Assembly (NCBI RefSeq): GCF_900130055.1
Contig: NZ_FQXU01000007.1
Span: forward strand, 304,168 to 368,167
Direction: 5' to 3'
Length of the DNA: 64,000 nucleotides
Source of the DNA: Clostridium intestinale DSM 6191
Lineage (GTDB): Bacteria; Bacillota; Clostridia; Clostridiales; Clostridiaceae
This document shows positions 17,384 through 26,662 of this stretch, one piece after another; positions within the stretch are counted from its first letter, which is position 1; each line of letters opens with the position of its first letter. The notes below the pieces were generated by a model. It ran no database searches. It was given only the letters and a program-made list of their open reading frames with translations, and was not told where the DNA came from. The translations under genes were made by a program, and so were the position numbers.

Positions 17384-17596
17384 TTAACTATTTTTTTTAC
17401 TTATTAAATAAATCTGTTGACTTATTATATTTTCCATTGTGTCTTGAATTACAAAATCTTCTTTTTTACTTCTTCCTTCATAATATCTTACTTTAACATT
17501 TTGTACGTCATTGTTACTAGAATTAATAAAATTAGCATTAAAAACAACTTTAAACCCTTGCTCGTGACCACTTTCAACTGCTTCTATTAGATTCAT
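17384..17596 (-). CDS. Small hypothetical protein (70 aa)
   Basis: I do not recognise a family. The 70-residue product has no membrane segment or Cys and looks like a small beta-rich fold (FKVVFNANFINSSNNDVQNV, then VKVRYYEGRSKKEDFVIQD). ATG 17596 has GAGGTG eight bases upstream; a GTG two codons earlier is too close to that site. It has its own terminator, which supports a real gene. Confidence 0.6.
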   Translation of the reverse strand: MNLIEAVESGHEQGFKVVFNANFINSSNNDVQNVKVRYYEGRSKKEDFVIQDTMENIISQQIYLISKKNS

Positions 17597-17682
17597 CTTC
17601 ACAACACCTCAACACATAATTTTTAGTTATATATATTATATTCTATAAACTATTAGAAAATCCTTTAATCTATTACATATTT

Positions 17683-18519
17683 TTAAAAATAATTTAATTT
17701 TTCTTTTATCATTTTTATTTCTCTTTTGTGACCTTCATTATCTAATGGTGTTTCAGCATAAAAAGGTAAAGTTTTTATATATGGATGCTCCATTATTTTT
17801 ATTATTGAATCTAGTCCTATAGTTCCTTCACCAACAGGTACATGTCTATCTTTTCTTTCACCAAAAGGCATTAAGCTGTCGTTTAAATGAATGGTTTTTA
17901 ATTTCTCTATTCCTATTATCTTGTCAAACTCCTCCATAACCTCATAGATATTATTTTTAATGTCATATCCAGCAGAAAAAACATGGCATAAGTCCATACA
18001 TACCCCTATCTTTTCCTTATAACTTATTTTATCTATTATGCTCTTTAAATGTTCAAACCTAAACCCAATTTCAGTTCCTTTTCCAGGCATAGTTTCAAGT
18101 AAAATCTTGATTTTTTCATCCCCTTTTATTGATTCATTAAGAGCATTAGCTATTTTATTTATTGAAACTTCAACTCCTGAACCTGTATGACTACCTGGAT
18201 GAAAAACAAAAAACTCAATTCCTAATTTGTCCATTCTATGAATATCTTCTTTAATAACAGTCCTGCCAAACTCATACACACCTTCATCACTACTGCCAAG
18301 ATTCATAGTATAAGGTGCATGTGCTTGTAGTGGTCCAAACTTATACTCTTTTCTCAATTTCTGAAATTCATTAACATCTTTTTCATTATAAGCTCTAAAA
18401 TTTGATCCTCTAGGATTTCTACTAAAAAACTGAAAAACATTAGCCTCCATTTCTATAATATCCTTAGAAGCCCTTGCATATCCTTTAGCTGTTGTCATAT
18501 GTGGTCCTATATATAACAT
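17683..18519 (-). CDS. nfo: Endonuclease IV (AP endonuclease)
   Basis: 278 residues, an EndoIV-type TIM barrel that cuts 5' of abasic sites during base excision repair. Metal-site motifs are visible: IGPHMTT at the N-terminus, [45 protein letters not shown] and [12 protein letters not shown] in the form [15 protein letters not shown] 18519 has AAAGGAG upstream; an earlier in-frame ATG lacks one. Length is normal. The gene stands alone. Confidence 0.94.
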   Translation of the reverse strand: MLYIGPHMTTAKGYARASKDIIEMEANVFQFFSRNPRGSNFRAYNEKDVNEFQKLRKEYKFGPLQAHAPYTMNLGSSDEGVYEFGRTVIKEDIHRMDKLGIEFFVFHPGSHTGSGVEVSINKIANALNESIKGDEKIKILLETMPGKGTEIGFRFEHLKSIIDKISYKEKIGVCMDLCHVFSAGYDIKNNIYEVMEEFDKIIGIEKLKTIHLNDSLMPFGERKDRHVPVGEGTIGLDSIIKIMEHPYIKTLPFYAETPLDNEGHKREIKMIKEKLNYF

Positions 18520-18640
18520 AAAAGTCTCCTTTAGTTTCACTATATATAGCTAGTGTTTTCAACTTCATAAATACTATTCTAACTTTGTTAGTTTACACGG
18601 TTTTTACAAAACTTAACTTCATTATTTAACTAAATCCAAT

Positions 18641-18727
18641 TATAATTAAACTATCATCAAATACTTTAAAGGAAGGCATCCTATTCCATTTTTATCACCG
18701 TCCACACTAATGCCTTCCTATTTTTTT
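18641..18727 (+). ncRNA. Possible short plus-strand RNA ending in an orphan terminator
   Basis: AGGAAGGCAT (18670-18679) pairs perfectly with ATGCCTTCCT (18710-18719), followed on the plus strand by ATTTTTTT. No plus-strand gene lies upstream. A -10-like TATAAT is at 18641-18646, but the -35 region is weak. A transcript would be about 75 nt. Alternatively this is a backup terminator of yebC, though the minus strand has only a short T run. Confidence 0.35.
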
Positions 18728-18738
18728 ATCTGTATTTA

Positions 18739-18786
18739 ATAAAAAAATCACTCCTCCAGTTGTTTTATACAACCTTTAGAGTGATT
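18739..18786 (-). terminator. Terminator of yebC
   Basis: AATCACTC pairs with GAGTGATT, with an inner GTTGT/ACAAC stem (18746-18786); the minus strand continues with TTTTTTTATT. Confidence 0.85.
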
Positions 18787-18801
18787 ATATTTAAATTAGT
18801 C

Positions 18802-19539
18802 TTACCCTTCCCATCCATCTGGGAACTCAGCATTGTGGTAAACTTCTTGAACATCATCGTCATCTTCAAGTAAGTCAAGCATCTTTTGGAACTTCTTAGC
18901 ATCATCTTCATTAATTGCTGTATATGTATCTGGTATCATTTTTACAGCTGCTTCTAAGAATTCTAAACCTTCTGCTTCTAAGGCTTCTCTAACTGTACTA
19001 AAGTCATCTGGTGCAGTTGTTATTACGAAAACTTCCTCTTCTGATGAAAAATCTTCAGCGCCTGAGTCTAAAGCTAACATCATGATTTCATCTTCATCTT
19101 TGTCTTCTTTTTCTATAACTATTTCACCTTTTTCTTGGAACATGAATCCAACACATCCGCTTGCTCCCATGTTTCCGCCACCTTTTGTGAAGGCACTTCT
19201 TACATTACCAGCAGATCTATTTTTGTTATCTGTTAGAGTTTCAACTATAACAGCTACTCCTGATGGACCATATCCTTCATAAACTATTGTTTCATAGTTT
19301 ACTGAACCAAGTTCTCCTGAAGCTTTTTTAATAGCTCTTTGTATATTATCACTAGGCATATTCTCTGCTTTTGCTTTTGCTACAGCATCTCTTAGTCTAG
19401 CATTAGTTTCTGGATTAGCTCCACCATTTTTAACGCTAACAGCTATTTCTTTACCTATCTTTGTGAATATTTTTCCTCTTTTAGCATCTGTTTTGCCTTT
19501 TTTAGCTTGTATATTATGCCACTTTGAATGTCCTGACAT
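18802..19539 (-). CDS. yebC: YebC/PmpR family regulatory protein
   Basis: 245 residues, full-length YebC family with the N-terminal signature [22 protein letters not shown]. Members are cytoplasmic; they were first described as DNA-binding regulators, and some are now known to help ribosomes at difficult proline stretches. Sequence alone does not decide between these roles. AGGAGG precedes the ATG. It is followed by its own terminator and appears monocistronic. Confidence 0.94.
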   Translation of the reverse strand: MSGHSKWHNIQAKKGKTDAKRGKIFTKIGKEIAVSVKNGGANPETNARLRDAVAKAKAENMPSDNIQRAIKKASGELGSVNYETIVYEGYGPSGVAVIVETLTDNKNRSAGNVRSAFTKGGGNMGASGCVGFMFQEKGEIVIEKEDKDEDEIMMLALDSGAEDFSSEEEVFVITTAPDDFSTVREALEAEGLEFLEAAVKMIPDTYTAINEDDAKKFQKMLDLLEDDDDVQEVYHNAEFPDGWEG

Positions 19540-19656
19540 TATATTTCCTCCTAACTTTGTTCCCTTATATGTTAACCCTTAAGGTCAATATCCTAAACCA
19601 TTATAACATAGCATAAATTCCATCTGCAACTTGAAGTGGGTAATTTAGCCATATAT

Positions 19657-20307
19657 CTATTCTAAACTTTTCAAAAGTCTATATTCTTCTTTAAAGAATA
19701 TTCCTTCATCACTCTTTTTGATAACTGCTTTTCCATTAGTTGCTTCAGTTATTTCTTGTATGGCTTTTTCTGCTTCCTCTAATTCTAATAACAGATGAAT
19801 TTTTACATTTTCTCCATACTCTGAATCTTCTATATTCCAGTTATTTTCTCCACATATATATTGAATTTTACCTATTAAATCATAATTTATATCTATAGTT
19901 AAGGGAACACCCTTAACTTTTTCTACCATTCCTCCAGCCTTTATTGCTATGGAAGCACCTTTAGTATAGGCTCTTGTTAATCCTCCTGCCCCTAATAATA
20001 CACCTCCAAAATACCTGGTAACTACTATAGCACAATCTACTATGCCTGTTTTTTTAATTACCTCTAAAATAGGTATTCCTGCTGTTCCTTGAGGTTCACC
20101 ATCATCAGAATATCTTTGAATATTCATATTTTCTCCTATTACATAAGCCCAGCAGTTATGTGTAGCCATTTTGTGCTGACCCTTTATTTCCTGCACAAAT
20201 GCTTTTGCTTCTTCTTCTGTTTCAACTCTTTTTATGTGACCTATAAATTGAGATTTCTTTTCTTCAAAATCATCCTTTGATTGTCTTTTAATTGTTAAAT
20301 AAGACAT
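19657..20307 (-). CDS. YigZ/IMPACT family protein
   Basis: 216 residues with the IMPACT N-terminal domain (SQFIGHIKRVETEEEAKAFV, then HNCWAYVIG, YSDDGEPQGTAGIPIL, VVTRYFGGVLLGAGGLTRAY) followed by a ferredoxin-like DUF1949 domain. These conserved cytoplasmic proteins have no settled biochemical role. The gene starts 11 bp after the MocR gene on the same strand, so the two are likely co-transcribed. Confidence 0.9.
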   Translation of the reverse strand: MSYLTIKRQSKDDFEEKKSQFIGHIKRVETEEEAKAFVQEIKGQHKMATHNCWAYVIGENMNIQRYSDDGEPQGTAGIPILEVIKKTGIVDCAIVVTRYFGGVLLGAGGLTRAYTKGASIAIKAGGMVEKVKGVPLTIDINYDLIGKIQYICGENNWNIEDSEYGENVKIHLLLELEEAEKAIQEITEATNGKAVIKKSDEGIFFKEEYRLLKSLE

Positions 20308-20317
20308 GCTTTTCCCC

Positions 20318-21724
20318 CTATTGCTGTAATTCTTTTAATATTTTCTCCATTCCCTCATCAATTTTATCGTGGGTTGTTTGAGAGAAACCTATTCTAAAAA
20401 AATCGTCCCCATCTACTTCTTTTTTATAAAATAAGGCTCCTGGCGATATTAGTATCTTTTCTTTCTTAAGTATAGAAAAAAGCTTTCGTGAACTTGGAGA
20501 ATCTTTTTCTAAAACCTTTAAGAAAAAGTTTAATCCCCCTTTTGGATCTATGTACTCAACTATATCTTTGAATTTCTCATCCAATATACTTTTCATATGT
20601 AAATATCTAGACTTATACTCTCCATTTAAATATTCTATATGCCTTTTCCAATAGTTATGCACTATGTAACGCTCCAAGGCCCTTTGCATTAAAGATGAGG
20701 TAGATATATCTGTATTTATTTTAGAGATATACATACTTTCTTTAAACTTTTCTGGTGCTATTACATACCCTATTCTTATTCCTGGCATAAAAATCTTTGA
20801 GAAACTCTTAATATATATTACTCTATCATAAATATCATACGCCTTTAATGGTTTATATTGCAAATTATCATCATAAATTAGTTCTGATAAATAGTCATCT
20901 TCTAATATATAAAAATCATAAATATTAGACAATTCTATAAGTTTTAGTTTTTTTTCATTTGAGTAACTAATTCCTGTTGGATTCTGAAAATAACTCATTA
21001 TATACATGAATTTTATTTTTTCTTTTTTCAGTATCTTTTCTAGTTTCTCTAAATCCATTCCATCTTTCTCAATTGGAACTTCTATAACTTCTGCTCTTTT
21101 CCATCTAAATACAGAAAGAGCTCCTCCATAGGTTGGGTTCTCAACAACTACCTTGTCATTTACATTTAAGATGGCCTTTGAAGCTATATCTATTCCTTGC
21201 TGAGCTCCAGAAACTATAAGTATGTCTTCTTTTTTAACCCTGCCATTCCAAAAGTTTTTACTTATTTCTTCTCTAAGTTTATCATAACCCAAAACATCTT
21301 GATATAATAAAGCCTCAGCTCCATCTCTATCAAAAACCTCATTTATAACCATTTGTAAATCCTTAACTGGAAAAAAGGAAGATGATGTAGTCTCCCCTGT
21401 AAAATCTATATACTCTCTTAATGAACCTGCATTTAACAGTTTAAAAGTTTTATTATATTCTTTTTGAAAACTCTTAATTGCCTCTTTTTTTCTAGCATAG
21501 GTTCCACTTCCTATTTTCATAATAGCGTAGCCATCAGCTTGAAGTTTTTTATAAGCACTTACTATAGTTACATTATTCACTTCAAGAAAATTAGAAAGCT
21601 CTCTTATAGTAGGCAGTTTAGTTCCATCTTTTATCTTCCCAAACTCTATTAACTTTTTTATATGTTCAGAGATTTGTATATACTTAGAGATATCTTCATC
21701 AAACTCAACTAAGAACTTTTTCAT
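20318..21724 (-). CDS. MocR-type (GntR-aminotransferase fusion) transcriptional regulator
   Basis: 468 residues: a GntR winged helix at residues about 15-80 (KDGTKLPTIRELSNFLEVNNVTIVSAYKKL), then a class I aminotransferase-like domain. The PLP-Lys region IYIKSFSKIFMPGIRIGYV is intact, so PLP binding is likely. MocR proteins regulate vitamin B6, amino acid or GABA genes; the target here is not visible. ATG 21724 has GGAGGAG upstream; an in-frame ATG 27 codons earlier lies in a repeat region without a binding site. Confidence 0.9.
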   Translation of the reverse strand: MKKFLVEFDEDISKYIQISEHIKKLIEFGKIKDGTKLPTIRELSNFLEVNNVTIVSAYKKLQADGYAIMKIGSGTYARKKEAIKSFQKEYNKTFKLLNAGSLREYIDFTGETTSSSFFPVKDLQMVINEVFDRDGAEALLYQDVLGYDKLREEISKNFWNGRVKKEDILIVSGAQQGIDIASKAILNVNDKVVVENPTYGGALSVFRWKRAEVIEVPIEKDGMDLEKLEKILKKEKIKFMYIMSYFQNPTGISYSNEKKLKLIELSNIYDFYILEDDYLSELIYDDNLQYKPLKAYDIYDRVIYIKSFSKIFMPGIRIGYVIAPEKFKESMYISKINTDISTSSLMQRALERYIVHNYWKRHIEYLNGEYKSRYLHMKSILDEKFKDIVEYIDPKGGLNFFLKVLEKDSPSSRKLFSILKKEKILISPGALFYKKEVDGDDFFRIGFSQTTHDKIDEGMEKILKELQQ

Positions 21725-21737
21725 TTCTCCTCCATTT

Positions 21738-21837
21738 TTTAGTTGAGAGTTAGTCTTAGATGTCTTATAGCTAAAAAATCCAGCAAAGCTGAATTTCTCA
21801 ATCAATTGTCAACTCTCAATTTTCAGTTCTCAACTAA
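21738..21837. repeat. Intergenic repeat rich in GTTGAGAACTGAAA-type units
   Basis: On the minus strand TTAGTTGAGAACTGAAAATT and GAGAGTTGAC follow the stop codon directly; on the other side of the terminator the inverted form (TTAGTTGAGAGTTAG on the plus strand, 21738-21752) returns. A related unit lies at 46421-46449, also immediately after a stop codon. Confidence 0.65.
21773..21794 (-). terminator. Terminator of the nucleotidyltransferase gene
   Basis: ATTCAGC-TTT-GCTGGAT on the minus strand, followed by TTTTTT (plus 21773-21794). It lies between the nucleotidyltransferase stop and the MocR start. Confidence 0.75.
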
Positions 21838-22722
21838 CTAAATGTTGTTATAATAATATACATTTTCCTTATATCTAAAACCATTTAAACTTTGTTCTAA
21901 AATTCTTCTATTTAAAATCTTGTTTTTATATAACTCATTTAATATAACTTCCATGTTTATATATAGACCTTTGAATAACTCTTCTTCCTTTAAAAGCTGA
22001 GGCGTAACCCAGTTATCCTTATCTTTTATATAATCTATTAAAATCCTTGAAGACTGTTTTAAATTCACATTTAAATAGTTTTTTATGTACGTAATCATTT
22101 CTTTGATTGCTTCTTCCTTGTTAACTTGCTCAAAGAAAATCTTGTCTACTATTTCTTTAAAAGAATCATTTAAACTTATAGCCATGTTTATAGAGTCTTT
22201 ACTTACTAAATATCCATTATTGTTTATGTATAGCTTGGCAAATGACTCCATAGCCTTTAAAGACAGTTCAAAGGCTGTATATCTTCTATTATTATATAAA
22301 TACTTATTAAGTACATTTATAGCTTTTAATGTTTCTCCTAGATAAACCAGATTCATTTTTTCCTTTTCTATATCTGGTACATATCTAAGTTCATCATGTA
22401 TTTTTCTTATAGATAAATCATTACATATTATAAGTCTTGAAGTTATTAATATCTCATCTATCTTTTTATTAGAATTATTTATTAAGGTATTTTTAGATAT
22501 AAGTTTTAAATGAATAGGCACTTCATTTAAAGTTAAATTAATATCCTTTATATCATTAATTAAGTTATCAATAACTACTAATAAATCTATATTAGACCCT
22601 TCCCATAGATCGCCGCTTACCATTGAGCCATAGGCTAACACTGCTAATACATGTTTATTTTTTTCTAAATCTTCTTTTATACTTGAAAAAGCCTTCTGGT
22701 ATTCCACAATCTTTGTATTCAT
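21838..22722 (-). CDS. Nucleotidyltransferase-domain protein
   Basis: 294 residues. The N-terminal third has the minimal nucleotidyltransferase pattern: GSMVSGDLWEGSNIDLLVVID near residues 32-52, with the GS and the SxxDL acid residue. The remainder is helical and may be a HEPN-like or substrate-binding domain (MESFAKLYINNNGYLVSKDS). The reaction, nucleotidylation of an antibiotic, protein or RNA, cannot be told. ATG 22722 has GGGGTG upstream; a GTG three codons earlier is less well placed. Confidence 0.78.
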   Translation of the reverse strand: MNTKIVEYQKAFSSIKEDLEKNKHVLAVLAYGSMVSGDLWEGSNIDLLVVIDNLINDIKDINLTLNEVPIHLKLISKNTLINNSNKKIDEILITSRLIICNDLSIRKIHDELRYVPDIEKEKMNLVYLGETLKAINVLNKYLYNNRRYTAFELSLKAMESFAKLYINNNGYLVSKDSINMAISLNDSFKEIVDKIFFEQVNKEEAIKEMITYIKNYLNVNLKQSSRILIDYIKDKDNWVTPQLLKEEELFKGLYINMEVILNELYKNKILNRRILEQSLNGFRYKENVYYYNNI

Positions 22723-22756
22723 ATAACTCACCCCAATATTTTAAGATTATTATATA

Positions 22757-22978
22757 TCATATGTACAAATCTTGTATACTTTTTTCTGCTTCTTCTCCAC
22801 AATTATCACAGTGAAATATGTGTACACAACAAGAGTTTATATACTCTATCTCTTGCTTATTTCCATAGGGATCTCTATATTCCTGCTCTCTGCCGATATC
22901 ATTCATTAAGCCGCCACACTTGCCACACTTTATTGTACTACTTATTATCTTGTTACATATAGGACATATTTTCTCCAT
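22757..22978 (-). CDS. Small zinc-ribbon protein
   Basis: 73 residues with two Cys-pair knuckles near the start (CPIC and CGKC) and a second Cys/His cluster (SCCVHIFHCDNC), so it probably binds one or two structural zinc ions. There is no membrane segment and I do not recognise a specific family. Its ribosome binding site AGGAGGGA is the 3' arm of the terminator hairpin that follows hflX (22979-23037), so expression from the upstream promoter may be blocked. Confidence 0.7.
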   Translation of the reverse strand: MEKICPICNKIISSTIKCGKCGGLMNDIGREQEYRDPYGNKQEIEYINSCCVHIFHCDNCGEEAEKSIQDLYI

Positions 22979-23037
22979 AAAAAAATCCCTCCTGCATCAT
23001 AGTTTATTCTAATTTAAACCATTTATACAGGAAGGAT
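22979..23037 (-). terminator. hflX terminator whose 3' arm is the next gene's ribosome binding site
   Basis: Minus strand: a 13-bp helix (23025-23037 with 22985-22997, two G-U pairs) around a 27-nt loop, then seven T directly before the ATG at 22978. The arm ATGCAGGAGGGAT contains the Shine-Dalgarno sequence. Confidence 0.8.
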
Positions 23038-23044
23038 AATTTAA

Positions 23045-24832
23045 TTATTTTAAGATAAGCTCGCTATACTTGTTGTAAGCTTCATCATCTACTTCTGCTT
23101 TGATGTAAGTTCCTTCTTCTTTATAATCTTCTTCAAGTACATTGCTGTTGTTGTGAAGATATGAAACTATACCACCTTGGTCGTAAGGTATGATAAACTC
23201 TGCAAGTTTGAGTTTGTTAGGTAGTTTATCCCCAATCTTTAATAGAAGTTTATCTAAGTTTATCTTTTGTTTTGCAGATATCTCAATGATTTCATAGTTT
23301 GAGAACTCATCTCTTAGTTCAGAAAGAGCTTCTTCACTTGCTAAGTCTATCTTGTTTAGTACCAAGAAACCATCTTTATCTCTTGCACCAAGTTCAGCTA
23401 AAACTTCTTCAACTGCTTTAATCTGTTCTCTAGCTGTATCTGAAGCTGCATCAACTACATGAAGTAACATATCAGAGTAGATAACTTCTTCTAAAGTTGA
23501 CTTAAAAGCTTCAACTAGTTCATGAGGAAGCTTTCTTACAAACCCAACTGTGTCAGTTAAAGTTATTAGTCTGTTATCAAGTAGGTTTATAGCTCTAGTT
23601 GTAGTATCTAAAGTTGCAAACAACATATTAGCTTCAAATACTTTTTCTTTTTTATTTCCTTCACCTATTGATACCATGTCACACAAAGTGTTTCTAAGTG
23701 TTGACTTCCCTGCATTAGTATAACCAACTAGAGAAACTTGAGGTATACTTTGTTTTCCTCTTCTTTCTCTTTGAACTTCTCTATTTTTCTTAATCTTTTT
23801 AAGTTCATCACCTAAGTCATAAATTCTTTCTTTTATATGTCTTCTATCAGTTTCAAGTTTCTTTTCTCCAGGTCCCCTAGTACCTATTCCACCACCAGTT
23901 CTAGATAGTATGGTTCCAAGTCCTGATAGTCTAGATGCTCTATACTTAAGTTGTGCAAGTTCTACTTGAATTCTTGCTTCTCTAGTTTTAGCTCTTCTTG
24001 CAAATATCTCAAGTATTAAAGTAGTTCTATCTATAACTTTAGTTCCTATAGCTTCTTCTAAGTTTCTAACTTGAGAACCAGATAGTTCTTCATCAAAGAT
24101 TATCAAGTTTGCTCTTAAAGTTTGTTTAAGACTCGCAATCTCTGAAACTTTTCCACTTCCTATAAACAAAGCTGCATCTATCTTTGCTCTATTTTGAAAT
24201 ACCTTGTTCAAGACAGTTATATCACAAGCTTTAGCAAGTTCACCAAGTTCATCTAAACTTTCTTCTGTATCTGTACCAACAAGTATAGCTCTTTCTGCTA
24301 AGTCTTCTTCAACATTACTTCTCTTTAGAGCAGTTTCTAAGTTCTGAATTTTCTCTCCTATATTAAAGTTAAAACTTTCGTTTAAGTTTAACCCTAACAT
24401 GGTTTCAACAATTAAAATATCATTCTCTACTGCACAAAAACCTATAGATACCTCTTTAGGAGTACCATCAACTACACCAACTGCAACTAGTGCATCTAGT
24501 TTAAGTTTTAAAAGTGCAGTTACATCAAGTGCAGACAAGTGCGAGTTTCCATTAGGATGAGTATGAACTATTCTAACTCCTGCTAACTTCTTCTCACTTA
24601 TATCTATAATAGGAAGTTCTACCGAGTTTGAATCACCTACTGCAACTGAAACTATGTTTCCCCTTCTATCTATTCCTACAGATATTTCTCTTTCAACTAA
24701 TGATGTCAATCTTGAGATTGTATCAATTATTTCCATAGAGCAATATTCATACTTTAAAACCTTTAATTTATATATTTCTTCTAACTCTTTTAAGTAAGAG
24801 TTTTTAATTCCTTCAATATTCCCATAAATCAT
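23045..24832 (-). CDS. hflX: GTPase HflX with N-terminal JAMM-like domain
   Basis: 595 residues, about 170 longer than short HflX. The C-terminal two thirds are HflX: a glycine-rich linker (TGGGIGTRGPGEKKLE), G1 SLVGYTNAGKST, G3 DTVGF and G4 NKID. HflX is a ribosome-associated GTPase that splits stalled or stored ribosomes. The N-terminal extension carries H90-x-H92-x7-S100-x2-D103 (HTHPNGNSHLSALD), which is the full JAMM/MPN+ metalloprotease motif, with Glu47/Glu49 upstream as candidate fourth ligand. GAGGTG precedes the ATG. Confidence 0.92.
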   Translation of the reverse strand: MIYGNIEGIKNSYLKELEEIYKLKVLKYEYCSMEIIDTISRLTSLVEREISVGIDRRGNIVSVAVGDSNSVELPIIDISEKKLAGVRIVHTHPNGNSHLSALDVTALLKLKLDALVAVGVVDGTPKEVSIGFCAVENDILIVETMLGLNLNESFNFNIGEKIQNLETALKRSNVEEDLAERAILVGTDTEESLDELGELAKACDITVLNKVFQNRAKIDAALFIGSGKVSEIASLKQTLRANLIIFDEELSGSQVRNLEEAIGTKVIDRTTLILEIFARRAKTREARIQVELAQLKYRASRLSGLGTILSRTGGGIGTRGPGEKKLETDRRHIKERIYDLGDELKKIKKNREVQRERRGKQSIPQVSLVGYTNAGKSTLRNTLCDMVSIGEGNKKEKVFEANMLFATLDTTTRAINLLDNRLITLTDTVGFVRKLPHELVEAFKSTLEEVIYSDMLLHVVDAASDTAREQIKAVEEVLAELGARDKDGFLVLNKIDLASEEALSELRDEFSNYEIIEISAKQKINLDKLLLKIGDKLPNKLKLAEFIIPYDQGGIVSYLHNNSNVLEEDYKEEGTYIKAEVDDEAYNKYSELILK

Positions 24833-24946
24833 AAAATTTCACCTCATTTTCTTGAATTACTAAAACTTTCAATGTAATTTTAAACTATATAATAGTAGAT
24901 GTAAACTATATTAGTTTGTCTATTTTGAATGAAATTATAGTAGGTG

Positions 24947-24975
24947 TTGAAATATAGCAAAAAAATTGTTAATAT
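24947..24975 (+). promoter_or_regulatory. Promoter of hpt
   Basis: TTGAAA (24947-24952), 17-bp spacer, TAATAT (24970-24975), about 55 bp before the start codon. Confidence 0.6.
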
Positions 24976-25030
24976 GGATATTATGATTTTAGTATTTTTA
25001 AATATTCTATATTAATTGTTGGAGGATACC

Positions 25031-25552
25031 ATGGAAGATAAAAAAAGAAATATACTTATTTCGGAGGAACAAATTTCCGTAAGAATTAAGGAATTAGGAA
25101 AAGAGCTTTCAGAAGAATATAAAGATAAAAATCTATATGTTCTATCACTTTTGAGAGGAAGCTTTATATTTTCAGCTGATTTAGTGAGAGCTTTAGATGT
25201 TAAAACTAAAGTTGGTTTTATGACTACATCAAGCTATGGTCACGCAGAAGAATCTACAGGTAAAGTAAAGGTTATTAACGATATTCCTGATAACATTGAA
25301 GGATATGATGTTTTAATAGTTGATGATATAGTAGATACAGGATACACAATGGAGTTTATAGTTAACCATGTTAAATCATTAGGAGCAAAATCAGTAAAAT
25401 CTTGTGTTTTATTAGATAAACCTTCAAGAAGAAAGGTTGATATAAACCCTGACTATAGATGTTTTGAAATTGAAGATGTTTTTGTAGTTGGCTTCGGATT
25501 AGATTATGGCAATTACTATAGAAATGTTCCTTACGTATTTAACTGGGAATAA
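25031..25552 (+). CDS. hpt: Hypoxanthine phosphoribosyltransferase
   Basis: 173 residues, a type I phosphoribosyltransferase that salvages hypoxanthine and guanine with PRPP. The PRPP loop VLIVDDIVDTGYTM, the flexible-loop MTTSSYG and the purine-binding KPSRRKVDINPDY region are all present. ATG 25031 has TTGGAGG upstream; an in-frame TTG five codons earlier is part of that site. It is monocistronic, with a strong terminator at 25562. Confidence 0.94.
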   Translation: MEDKKRNILISEEQISVRIKELGKELSEEYKDKNLYVLSLLRGSFIFSADLVRALDVKTKVGFMTTSSYGHAEESTGKVKVINDIPDNIEGYDVLIVDDIVDTGYTMEFIVNHVKSLGAKSVKSCVLLDKPSRRKVDINPDYRCFEIEDVFVVGFGLDYGNYYRNVPYVFNWE

Positions 25553-25561
25553 TACATATTT

Positions 25562-25595
25562 AGGTATCACAAACTTAGTTTGTGATACCTTTTCT
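25562..25595 (+). terminator. Terminator of hpt
   Basis: A perfect 13-bp stem AGGTATCACAAAC/GTTTGTGATACCT with a 3-nt loop (25562-25590), then TTTTCT. Confidence 0.88.
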
Positions 25596-25641
25596 ATTTA
25601 TATGAATATTATAAATATATATTATTTTTTTAGGTGATCTA

Positions 25642-26652
25642 ATGTTTATATCCATGCCAGAGTCGTTTAATGTTCAAGTTAAATATGATGAAAACTTAGT
25701 TTTTAATAGAAAAGAGACAATTATAGGTATATCCCTGCCTTTAGGTGGTGGTGAAGAGAGATGGCCATCTGACAGTAACTTTCTTAAAGATTATGCAAGA
25801 AGAAGAAATGCCTTATTAAAATTTTCTGAGCTTACTATAACTACCTCGGACCAGTTAGCAGAAGTTGAAAAACTTATAACACAAGGAATAGATGTGTTAA
25901 TAATTGCTCCAGTAAATTCAGATGAAGCTTCAATAATAATTGATAAAGTTAAAGAGTATAATATCCCTGTTGTTGCTTATGATAGATTTATTTTTAATAG
26001 CGATATTGACTTTTTTGTAGCATTTAATTCACTTAATATAGGGGAACTACAAGGTAGATATCTAACTCAAAGAGCACCTACTGGCAATTACATTGTACTT
26101 GCTGGTGATCTGACTGATTCTAACTCAATATTATATAAAGATGGAGCTATGATTTATATTAAGCCTTTAGAAGCTATTAGGAGAATAAAAATAGTTACTG
26201 ATGAATTTATTAAAGATTGGAATCCCAACTTAGCTTATGATGTTGTGAAAAAATCCCTTGTAGCAAACAACAATAATATTGTGGCAATATTATCTCCAAA
26301 TGATGCTTTTGCAGGTGCATCAATAAAAGCACTCAAGGAACAAAATCTTGCTGGAAAGGTTCTTGTTACTGGACTAGATGGAGAACCATCGGCTCTTAAA
26401 AGAATTCTTGATGGAACACAATCTATGACTATCTTTACTGACTTCAGAAAAGAGGCAGAAGCTGCAATTGATATTGCAATAAACTTAGCTAACAACCTTC
26501 CATTAAACATATATATAGAAATAAATAATGGAAAAAAGGAAGTTCCTTCACTATTATTAGCCCCCGTAACTGTTGATAGAAACAATATACAAGAGGTTCT
26601 TCTAAACAGTGGGTATATTACTCTACATGATATTTATTCCTTACAAAACTGA
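25642..26652 (+). CDS. XylF-like periplasmic-binding-protein domain without signal peptide, copy 1
   Basis: 336 residues. From residue about 27 it follows the type I sugar-binding fold of XylF (GISLPLGGGEERW, then VLIIAPVNSDEA, VVAYDRFIFNSDIDFFVAFNS, AILSPNDAFAGASIKAL, VTGLDGEPSALKRI, GTQSMTIF). Unlike exported binding proteins it begins MFISMPESFNVQVKYDENL with no signal sequence or lipobox, so it should stay in the cytoplasm. There is no permease or ATPase gene nearby. It may be a cytoplasmic sugar sensor or store. AGGTGAT precedes the ATG. The next gene is a close tandem copy. Confidence 0.8.
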   Translation: MFISMPESFNVQVKYDENLVFNRKETIIGISLPLGGGEERWPSDSNFLKDYARRRNALLKFSELTITTSDQLAEVEKLITQGIDVLIIAPVNSDEASIIIDKVKEYNIPVVAYDRFIFNSDIDFFVAFNSLNIGELQGRYLTQRAPTGNYIVLAGDLTDSNSILYKDGAMIYIKPLEAIRRIKIVTDEFIKDWNPNLAYDVVKKSLVANNNNIVAILSPNDAFAGASIKALKEQNLAGKVLVTGLDGEPSALKRILDGTQSMTIFTDFRKEAEAAIDIAINLANNLPLNIYIEINNGKKEVPSLLLAPVTVDRNNIQEVLLNSGYITLHDIYSLQN

Positions 26653-26662
26653 GGTGATATGA

